Shown here piece by piece: positions 50,753 through 57,151 of a stretch of DNA of 64,000 nt (its first letter is position 1; each line of letters starts with the position of its first letter). The translations under genes were made by a program, and so were the position numbers. The notes under the pieces were generated by a model. It did not search any database. It was not told the origin of the DNA and saw only the letters and a list, made by a program, of their open reading frames with translations. The DNA comes from Nibribacter koreensis (GTDB taxonomy: Bacteria; Bacteroidota; Bacteroidia; Cytophagales; Hymenobacteraceae), in the NCBI RefSeq assembly GCF_039541795.1, contig NZ_BAABGX010000001.1:682001-746000 (forward strand). The letters are read 5' to 3'.

Positions 50753-52153
50753 CCCTCTTCCCTGCACAATGATTTTAATGGTGTACAACATCACCCTGAA
50801 GTCCATGGCCAACGACATGTTCTCTATGTAGAGAATGTCATACTTGAGCCTGCGCACCATTTCCTGTACGTTCTGGGCATAGCCAAACTTTACCTGACCC
50901 AAAGAGGTGATGCCGGGCCTAACGCGCTGCAGGTGACGGTAATGCGGGGCTTCTTGGGTAATCAAGTCTATAAAGTACTGTCGTTCAGGTCTGGGACCTA
51001 CCAAGCTCATGTCTCCTTTTAAGACGTTGTAAAACTGGGGCAGTTCATCTAACCTAATCTTGCGCATAAATCGGCCAAACTTGGTGACACGCGGATCTAG
51101 GTCCGAAGACAAGGCTGGGCCCATTTTCTCGGCGTCCAAGTACATGCTTCTAAACTTGAAAATCTTAAACGGCTTGCCCTGCCAGCCAATCCGCTCCTGC
51201 GCAAAAAACACCGGTCCCGGGGACGATGCCTTCACTAGCAAAGCCACCAAGGCATACACCGGCAAAAAACAGATTAAGAACACCAATGAAACAGTGATAT
51301 CAATGACCCGCTTTAAGATCTGCTGCCAGACCGGCATGATTTCCTGCTTCACTTCTATCAATGGCGTGCCAAACAGGTGATTCACTTTGACTGAACCCAA
51401 CAATATCTGATACACGTCAGGCAGGATGCTAATGCGTACCTGCTCGCCTTCCAGGGAGCTTAAGATCTGCTCAATCAATTTATGCTCAGAGGGCTCAATG
51501 GCAATGACTACTTCCTCAATGTCATGGTCTTTGATTAACTGCGGTAAATCTTGAAACCCGCCCAGGCAGGTCACCTGCTCTGGGAAAGCATGTCCGTTTG
51601 AGGCATCACTCTGCACAAAGCCAATCACTTTTAGCCCCAGGTGCCAGTTGTGGTACCGTAGCTCATCATACACTTCGCGGGCGTTGGTGCTGGAGCCTAC
51701 CACGAGTGTGTTAAAGTAGATGTCGCCGTTGGCCACCAATACTTTCAAGTGCTTGAGGGCAATCATCTTAAACACCACCGCCACCGCAAAATGAATCAGG
51801 AAATAAGTGGCAATGGTCTTGAAGTATAATTCATGCTGGGTGAGGACAGGGTCTTCAATCAGAAAAGCCAGGGATATGGCCAGGGCGCCGCCTAATGAAA
51901 AGGTGCCTAAATGGATGATCTCCTTAAACCTGGACTGCCTGAACACATTCCTATACCGGCCCAGTAAGGCATACAACACTACCCAGATGGTCCCAATGAT
52001 CACAGATTTTTCTAGCAAAAACCAGGTAGTGTCCTGGCTAACATCCTGCAGTACATAGCTCCTGGACAGATAAAAGAGGATCCATGCCAGAAAGGCTGCC
52101 AAAAAATCGGCTAAGACCAGTTTGTAGGTATGGAGGGATCTGTTCAGGCGCAT
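50747..52153 (-). CDS. Polyprenyl-phosphate sugar phosphotransferase (WcaJ/WbaP type)
   Basis: A 468-residue protein. Four or five N-terminal membrane spans (about 10-125) precede a CoA-binding-3-like Rossmann domain (about 140-260). One more span (VIDITVSLVFLICFLPVYALVALLV by its ends VIDITVS and VALLV) begins the bacterial sugar transferase domain, with SSPGPVFFAQERIG, FKIFKFRSM, RLDELPQFYNVLKGDMSLVGPRP. It transfers a sugar phosphate to undecaprenyl phosphate to start polysaccharide synthesis. It stands alone, without the usual glycosyltransferase cluster. Confidence 0.92.
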   Translation of the reverse strand: MRLNRSLHTYKLVLADFLAAFLAWILFYLSRSYVLQDVSQDTTWFLLEKSVIIGTIWVVLYALLGRYRNVFRQSRFKEIIHLGTFSLGGALAISLAFLIEDPVLTQHELYFKTIATYFLIHFAVAVVFKMIALKHLKVLVANGDIYFNTLVVGSSTNAREVYDELRYHNWHLGLKVIGFVQSDASNGHAFPEQVTCLGGFQDLPQLIKDHDIEEVVIAIEPSEHKLIEQILSSLEGEQVRISILPDVYQILLGSVKVNHLFGTPLIEVKQEIMPVWQQILKRVIDITVSLVFLICFLPVYALVALLVKASSPGPVFFAQERIGWQGKPFKIFKFRSMYLDAEKMGPALSSDLDPRVTKFGRFMRKIRLDELPQFYNVLKGDMSLVGPRPERQYFIDLITQEAPHYRHLQRVRPGITSLGQVKFGYAQNVQEMVRRLKYDILYIENMSLAMDFRVMLYTIKIIVQGRGK

Positions 52154-52202
52154 ATGGTAGCTATGACGCTAATTTTTTAAGGCAAAAGGTGGAATATGAC
52201 TA

Positions 52203-52210
52203 CAAAGCTA
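52203..52210 (-). promoter_or_regulatory. Bacteroidota-type -7 element upstream of the sugar transferase
   Basis: On the minus strand this reads TAGCTTTG, followed by TA, 50 bp before the start codon at 52153. The -33 region is not clear. Confidence 0.45.
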
Positions 52211-52323
52211 ACAGCAAAAACGTATTAAGAAGTAGTAAATTTTAAAAGCGGGTTCAAGGCGTTTAACTAATTTAGCGATTCGGCCAGAATATACTCCTCT
52301 GCTTTCATCTAAAGTACAAACGC

Positions 52324-52974
52324 ATGCTGATTGATAGTTACCGACATAAGGGAATGCGCAAAAGCCTGGTGCGCACCGTGCAGGAAAAGGGAATTAAAGA
52401 TGAGCGTGTCCTGCAGGCCTTGGAACAGGTGCCCCGTCATTACTTTTTTGACAAGGCTTTTCTTGAGCAGGCCTATCAGGACAAAGCCTTTCCAATTGGT
52501 GAAGGACAAACCATCTCCCAGCCCTATACCGTAGCATACCAGACGGAGTTGCTGCAAGTAAAACCCACCGACAAAGTACTGGAGATAGGCACCGGTTCTG
52601 GCTACCAATGCAGTATTTTATTGCAACTGACACCTACCGTGTTCACTATTGAATACAATGAGCCATTGTACCATAAAGCCCAGAAGCAGTTCGCGCTCAT
52701 GGGCTTAAAGCCGCAAGCGTTTTTAGGCGATGGCTCTGAAGGACTCCCCCAACACGCCCCCTTTGACAAGATTCTGGTGACGGCAGGCGCTCCCGTCATC
52801 CCTAAGTCCCTGATCACGCAGTTGAAAATAGGCGGCATGCTGGTGATTCCCGTGGGCGATGCGGCCACCCAGAAAATGATGCGCATTACCCGGGTAGGCG
52901 AAGAAGAGTTTACCAAAGAAGAGTTTGACAACTTTAAATTTGTACCCCTGCTGGGCAAACAAGGTTGGCAGTAA
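52324..52974 (+). CDS. pcm: Protein-L-isoaspartate O-methyltransferase
   Basis: A 216-residue SAM-dependent enzyme that repairs isoaspartyl residues. It shows VPRHYFFDKAFLEQAYQDKAFPIGEGQTISQPY (by its ends VPRHYF and GQTISQPY), the SAM-binding VLEIGTGSGYQCSIL, and DKILVTAGAPVIP with GGMLVIPVG. The length is normal. It is divergent from the sugar transferase gene and probably monocistronic. Confidence 0.95.
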   Translation: MLIDSYRHKGMRKSLVRTVQEKGIKDERVLQALEQVPRHYFFDKAFLEQAYQDKAFPIGEGQTISQPYTVAYQTELLQVKPTDKVLEIGTGSGYQCSILLQLTPTVFTIEYNEPLYHKAQKQFALMGLKPQAFLGDGSEGLPQHAPFDKILVTAGAPVIPKSLITQLKIGGMLVIPVGDAATQKMMRITRVGEEEFTKEEFDNFKFVPLLGKQGWQ

Positions 52975-53024
52975 GTAGACTGGCGGCGCTTTAAATTTAA
53001 GCGCTAGCTTTCAGGTCAGTCATG

Positions 53025-53032
53025 TATCTTTG
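53025..53032 (+). promoter_or_regulatory. Bacteroidota-type -7 element for the thioesterase gene
   Basis: TATCTTTG followed by CA (TAnnTTTG) lies 22 bp before the ATG at 53055. It supports that start over an upstream frame beginning at 53022, which would overlap the promoter. Confidence 0.55.
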
Positions 53033-53054
53033 CACGCGTAACCATATCTGTAGT

Positions 53055-53570
53055 ATGCGCAAGCAAAAGACCGTCAAAGAATCTTACGTACGCATGACCG
53101 AGCTGGTCTTGCCCAACGATACCAACACCCTGCACAATCTTATGGGTGGCCGCATGATGCACTGGATGGACATTGTGTCTGCCATTGCCGCGCAAAAACA
53201 CTCCAACCGCATTGTGGTAACTGCTTCTGTAGACAATGTTTCTTTTAGAGAGAGCATCAAGCTGGGCAACGTCATCACCCTAGAAGCGCAAGTAACACGG
53301 GCATTCAGTTCTTCCATGGAAGTACACATAACCGTTTGGGCCGAGGACATTCCTTCTGGCACCAAGGTAAAATCAAACGAAGCCTATTTCACGTTTGTGG
53401 CCGTTGACCAGTCCGGCAACCCCATTGACGTGCCAGAGGCCGTCCCGGAGACGGATGATGAAAAAGAGAAGTTTGCCGGGGCTTTGCGTCGTCGTCAGTT
53501 GCGCTTAATTCTAGGTGGCCGCATGAAACCAGACGATGCTACTGAGCTGAAGTCTCTTTTTGAGCAATAA
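53055..53570 (+). CDS. Hotdog-fold acyl-CoA thioesterase (YciA/BACH-like)
   Basis: A 171-residue enzyme that hydrolyses acyl-CoA. Typical blocks are ESYVRMTELVLPNDTNTLHNLMGGRMMHWMD (ends ESYVRM and GRMMHWMD), the substrate-loop TASVDNVSF, and SNEAYFTFVAVD. The conserved catalytic Asn/Asp pair lies in LPNDTNTLHNL. The start is ATG at 53055. It is followed, after only a palindrome, by the gene at 53612, presumably in the same transcript. Confidence 0.93.
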   Translation: MRKQKTVKESYVRMTELVLPNDTNTLHNLMGGRMMHWMDIVSAIAAQKHSNRIVVTASVDNVSFRESIKLGNVITLEAQVTRAFSSSMEVHITVWAEDIPSGTKVKSNEAYFTFVAVDQSGNPIDVPEAVPETDDEKEKFAGALRRRQLRLILGGRMKPDDATELKSLFEQ

Positions 53571-53572
53571 GC

Positions 53573-53610
53573 CGTTTTTGCCCTATTTTCCAGAAAACAG
53601 CCTAAAACCG
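53573..53610. repeat. 38-bp palindrome family, copy 17
   Basis: It begins 3 bp after the thioesterase stop and ends 1 bp before the next ATG (53612), filling the gap. The arms are diverged (TTTTTGCCCTA and AGCCTAAAACCG). Confidence 0.82.
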
Positions 53611-53611
53611 C

Positions 53612-54220
53612 ATGACAGGCCAATCCATAGACCCGGCATTTTTGCAAGAGCTTTTCAAGCAGGACACGCTCTACCTAATTCCAGAGGAGCAAACCATAGA
53701 GGTGGCACCGCAAGTGGTAGTGCCTGTAATAAACGCACCCGCTCCTAAAATGCCTACCATTCCGGTAACGCCAAAATTAGAGAGCCCTGCTCCAGTAGTG
53801 GCAGCTGCTCAGGAAAAGGAGAATGTGTTAGAGGAAATGGCTTGGTACGGCGAAGCGGTGAAAGGCACCTATCTGCTGTTTGCTGTGGGGCAGGATGAGT
53901 TCAATCAAATGCCGCAGCATGTTTTCTTGAGCAAGGTATTGGCCGCGGTAGGATTGGCTACCAACCAAGTGAAATTCGGGAATTTCTTGACGGATGATAT
54001 TCAAAACATAAAGGAACTGGCCCGGCAGCAGCAAGCCAAACAGATCCTGTTGTTTGGTGAAACGTTACCTGTTGAGAATCTCATGAAACTAGAGGCTTAC
54101 AAGATGTACAAAGCAGATGAAACCCGCTTTGTGCGCGTGGATAGTCTGGCGCAAATTGAGAACAACACTGAGCTGAAGAAGAAGCTCTGGGACGTGCTGC
54201 AGAAGATATTCTTGCAATAG
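53612..54220 (+). CDS. Protein resembling DNA polymerase III psi (HolD) or the UDG fold
   Basis: A 202-residue protein usually left unnamed. Residues 1-80 are a flexible Pro/Val-rich leader. The rest follows the order of E. coli HolD: a strand LLFAVGQDEF, a helix and loop HVFLSKVLAAVGLATNQVKFGNF, a strand KQILLFGE, and a final RVDSLAQIENNTELKKKLWDVLQKIF. The last compares with the serine-led closing helix ending ALWQQI of HolD. The match is by eye. If right, it would be a clamp-loader accessory subunit. It is co-directional with the thioesterase gene; a terminator follows. Confidence 0.5.
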   Translation: MTGQSIDPAFLQELFKQDTLYLIPEEQTIEVAPQVVVPVINAPAPKMPTIPVTPKLESPAPVVAAAQEKENVLEEMAWYGEAVKGTYLLFAVGQDEFNQMPQHVFLSKVLAAVGLATNQVKFGNFLTDDIQNIKELARQQQAKQILLFGETLPVENLMKLEAYKMYKADETRFVRVDSLAQIENNTELKKKLWDVLQKIFLQ

Positions 54221-54284
54221 AAACAAGATTTAAGACGTTTGACTTTGCTTGTGATAATTGGTTCTGCTATACATTGACTATACA

Positions 54285-54318
54285 AAAAATCCCCTGCTGA
54301 ACATCAGCAGGGGATTTT
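54285..54318. terminator. Bidirectional terminator
   Basis: AAAAATCCCCTGCTGA pairs with TCAGCAGGGGATTTTT across a 3-base loop, between convergent genes ending at 54220 and 54364. Confidence 0.9.
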
Positions 54319-54319
54319 T

Positions 54320-54357
54320 CATTTTTAGCCTGTTTTCAGTAAACTAAGCCGAAAAGG
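54320..54357. repeat. 38-bp palindrome family, copy 18 (degenerate)
   Basis: It directly follows the terminator. The left arm is CATTTTTAGCCTG; the right arm (CTAAGCCGAAAAGG) has drifted. It ends 6 bp before the stop of the minus-strand gene. Confidence 0.7.
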
Positions 54358-54363
54358 GATTTC

Positions 54364-55488
54364 TTATTTCATCAGAGAGGCTAGCTTTTCTTCTAAGGCC
54401 GGTCCTCTCAGGTTTTTGGCAATGATTTTTCCTTCCTTGTCCAGCAAAATGGTCTGTGGAATGGCAGTGATACCGTACAAGGCGGCGGCAGAGCTCTCCC
54501 ATCCTTTCAAGTCAGAGACATGCGGCCAGGTCAACTTGTCTACCTCAATGGCTTTTAACCATTTGGCTCTGTCCTGGTCCAAGCTCACCCCGAAGATCTC
54601 AAAGCCCTTGTCTTTGTAGATGTTGTACATGCGCACCACGTTGGGGTTCTCCTTGCGGCAAGGTCCGCACCAGCTGGCCCAGAAGTCAATCAACACATAC
54701 TTGCCGCGCAAAGAAGACAAGGCCACCTCTGCCCCAGCCGGCGAGGCCAGTTTAATGTCTGGGGCCACACTGCCAATGGCGGTGGTGCGCATGCCAGACA
54801 AGCGGTCTTCTAAAGACTTGGTATAGCGCGAGTTTGGAAGCTTCTCTTTGAAGACGGTACTCATGCTGTCTACAAACGGAAACTCTTCTTCCAGATTTAA
54901 GATGTTGGTAGACGCATACACAGACACCACTGAGCCGGGATTGGCTTTAATCATCTGCTTCAGCTTGTCCTGGCTACCCTTCTGCACGGTCATGAATTCC
55001 TGCTGGATTTTTAGCATTTCAGCCTCTTGCCCAGCCTGGGCGGCGGCCTGGTAGCGCTCATTCAACTTAGTCACGCCTTCCTGCATGCCTTGCATGATGG
55101 TGTTCAACTGCTGAATCAACTCAGAGTCTGGGGAGCCCGTCACTTTGTAGGTGGTGGCAATCTTTCCAGAATCTGCGGTGACTTCAATGCTCTTGTTGTC
55201 CACCACCAGCATGATACCTTCCTTGTTCTCAAAACCCAGTTTATAGATAGCCGGCTCATTGACTCTGCCTTCCATCACAAACGTACCGTCCTGCTTAATT
55301 TCGGCGGTGTCTTTAGGACTGAACGACTGCTCTCCTAGTTCATCCAGGTAAACCTTGCCGGTGGTCATGTTGTTGATCTTGCCCGAAATGCGGTAGCTGT
55401 TTTCTGTGTCAACGGCTGTCACTCCTTTTTTCTGACAAGCGCCAAAGACCAACAAAGAGGCCGTGGCGAATATGAGTTGTTTCTTCAT
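54364..55488 (-). CDS. TlpA-family disulfide reductase lipoprotein with DUF4369 domain
   Basis: A 374-residue protein with a lipoprotein signal ending FGAC (Cys18). A DUF4369-like beta domain (about 30-125) precedes a helical linker (about 130-215) and a C-terminal thioredoxin-like domain (about 235-374). The last has FWASWCGPCRKENPN with the CGPC active site and the cis-Pro in GITAIPQTILLD. It should reduce or pass electrons to exported proteins, for example in cytochrome or secretion pathways. This domain pairing is common in Bacteroidota. gatB lies 19 bp upstream on the same strand, so it may be the second gene of that transcript. Confidence 0.9.
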   Translation of the reverse strand: MKKQLIFATASLLVFGACQKKGVTAVDTENSYRISGKINNMTTGKVYLDELGEQSFSPKDTAEIKQDGTFVMEGRVNEPAIYKLGFENKEGIMLVVDNKSIEVTADSGKIATTYKVTGSPDSELIQQLNTIMQGMQEGVTKLNERYQAAAQAGQEAEMLKIQQEFMTVQKGSQDKLKQMIKANPGSVVSVYASTNILNLEEEFPFVDSMSTVFKEKLPNSRYTKSLEDRLSGMRTTAIGSVAPDIKLASPAGAEVALSSLRGKYVLIDFWASWCGPCRKENPNVVRMYNIYKDKGFEIFGVSLDQDRAKWLKAIEVDKLTWPHVSDLKGWESSAAALYGITAIPQTILLDKEGKIIAKNLRGPALEEKLASLMK

Positions 55489-55506
55489 AGTTTACTAGAG
55501 GTAGTA

Positions 55507-56964
55507 TTACTTATCTAGGCTCTCCTTCAATAACTTATTGGCTATCTTAGGGTCTGCTTTTCCTTTGGTCTGCTTCATCAAATCACCCATGAACATGCCT
55601 AGCAAAGAAGCTTTACCTGCTTTGTATTCGGCCACTTTTCCAGGGTTAGCTGCTAGCACGCTGTCAATAATGGCTTGCAACGCGCCCTCATCAGACTCCT
55701 GCACCAGGTTTTGTTCAGTAGCCACCTGCTTGGCGGTTTTCTCAGGGTTTTCCAGTAAGTACGGGAAAATCTGTTTGGCCGCTACCGTATGGCTTACTTT
55801 GTTGCTGTCAACCAATTCAATCAATTCGGCTAATTGCTCTGGCTTCAAGGGGAAGGCAGACATGTGCAGAGTCAACTCATTCAAGTAACTCTTCACGGGT
55901 CCGCTTATCCAGTTGGCCGCTGCCTTGTAGTTTTTAGTGTGTTGGCAAAGCGCGTCAAAGTACAAGGCAATCTCTTTGCTATCTACCAACACGTTGGCGT
56001 CATACTCAGACAAACCATATTGTTCCGTGAATCTGCTGTGCAATTCCTGCGGAAGCGCCGGCATGCTTTCCTTCACCGAATTCAGCCACTCATCCGAGAT
56101 GATCACCGGTGGAAGGTCTGGCTCTGGGAAGTAGCGGTAATCGTTCATAGTCTCCTTGGAGCGCATGCCGGTGGTAGTACCGGTGTTTGCATCAAAGTTT
56201 CTGGTTTGGGAGTCAATGGTGCCGCCGTTCTCCAGAATTTCAATCTGACGCTCAATCTCAAACTCAATGGCGCGCTGCACGTTCCTAAAGGAGTTCATGT
56301 TCTTCACCTCTACCTTGGTGCCCCACTTGTCGGCGCCCTTCTTCATCACGGAGATGTTGGCATCACAACGCAGAGAACCTTCTTCCATGTTGCCGTCACA
56401 AATCTCTAAGTACTGCACCAGCTTCTTGATTTGGATCAGGTAGGCGTAGGCTTCCTCAGAGTCCCGGATGTCTGGCTCAGATACAATCTCAATCAACGGC
56501 GTACCGGCGCGGTTCAAGTCCACTAAGGTTTCAGTTTCACCGGCCAAGTGCATAGACTTACCAGCATCTTCTTCCATGTGAATGCGGGTGATGCCGATGC
56601 GCTTGTCTCCGCCGTCCTTGGTCTTGATGTCCATGTAGCCTTTGGTGCAGATTGGCCCTTTGTCCTGGGTTATCTGATAGCCTTTCGGAAGGTCTGGATA
56701 GAAGTAGTTCTTGCGGGCATACACGTTGTGGCGCTCAATCTCGCAGTTAGTGGCTACGCCCATTTTCATGGCCATCTCCACTACTTTCTTGTTCACGCGC
56801 GGCAAGGTGCCCGGGTGGCCCAAGGTAATAACACTCAGGTTCGTATTGGGCAGCATGCCGTATTCCGTAGAGTCCGCCGAATAGGCCTTGCTCTCGGTTA
56901 ATAACTGCGCGTGTACCTCTAACCCGATGATGGCCTGGTACTGGGAACGGATGTCTTCGTTCAT
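55507..56964 (-). CDS. gatB: Asp-tRNA(Asn)/Glu-tRNA(Gln) amidotransferase subunit B
   Basis: A 485-residue kinase subunit of GatCAB, which makes Gln-tRNA(Gln) and/or Asn-tRNA(Asn) by transamidation. Landmarks are IGLEVHAQLLTESK, the RKNYFYPDLPKGYQITQ signature, VDLNRAGTPLIEIVSEPD, and MRSKETMNDYRYFPEPDLPP, then a C-terminal YqeY-like tail domain (about 335-485). The ATG at 56964 (MNEDIRSQY) is preferred to one six codons upstream. gatA and gatC are not in the window. Confidence 0.96.
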   Translation of the reverse strand: MNEDIRSQYQAIIGLEVHAQLLTESKAYSADSTEYGMLPNTNLSVITLGHPGTLPRVNKKVVEMAMKMGVATNCEIERHNVYARKNYFYPDLPKGYQITQDKGPICTKGYMDIKTKDGGDKRIGITRIHMEEDAGKSMHLAGETETLVDLNRAGTPLIEIVSEPDIRDSEEAYAYLIQIKKLVQYLEICDGNMEEGSLRCDANISVMKKGADKWGTKVEVKNMNSFRNVQRAIEFEIERQIEILENGGTIDSQTRNFDANTGTTTGMRSKETMNDYRYFPEPDLPPVIISDEWLNSVKESMPALPQELHSRFTEQYGLSEYDANVLVDSKEIALYFDALCQHTKNYKAAANWISGPVKSYLNELTLHMSAFPLKPEQLAELIELVDSNKVSHTVAAKQIFPYLLENPEKTAKQVATEQNLVQESDEGALQAIIDSVLAANPGKVAEYKAGKASLLGMFMGDLMKQTKGKADPKIANKLLKESLDK

Positions 56965-56975
56965 GTTTTTTCTAT

Positions 56976-57007
56976 GTAGCACGTATTACGCAAACCACGC
57001 AACACGC
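56976..57007. repeat. Word array upstream of gatB
   Basis: Variants of GCACGTATTACGCA, AACCACGC and AACACGC occur just before the gatB start. The array abuts palindrome copy 19, as at other composite sites. Confidence 0.6.
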
Positions 57008-57010
57008 TTT

Positions 57011-57048
57011 TGTTTTTGGTCTACTTTTTAGAAAACAGCCTAAAAACG
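57011..57048. repeat. 38-bp palindrome family, copy 19
   Basis: One of two copies in the 187-bp gap between alaS and gatB. The left arm is TGTTTTTGGTCTAC and the right AGCCTAAAAACG. Confidence 0.8.
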
Positions 57049-57106
57049 ACTTATGTTTTCTATTTAAAATTTCCTTTAAATGGAAGTATGGCAATCCATA
57101 GAATTT

Positions 57107-57144
57107 CGTTTCTAGCCTGATTTGGTGAAAACAGGTCAAAAACG
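57107..57144. repeat. 38-bp palindrome family, copy 20
   Basis: The second copy in the alaS-gatB gap, 7 bp from the alaS stop. The left arm CGTTTCTAGCCTG is diverged; the right arm ACAGGTCAAAAACG is near consensus. Confidence 0.8.
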
Positions 57145-57151
57145 ATAACTA

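Noticed and set aside
55834..56409. Open frame of 191 codons opposite gatB
   Set aside because: It shadows a strongly conserved gene; the composition follows codon bias of the other strand.
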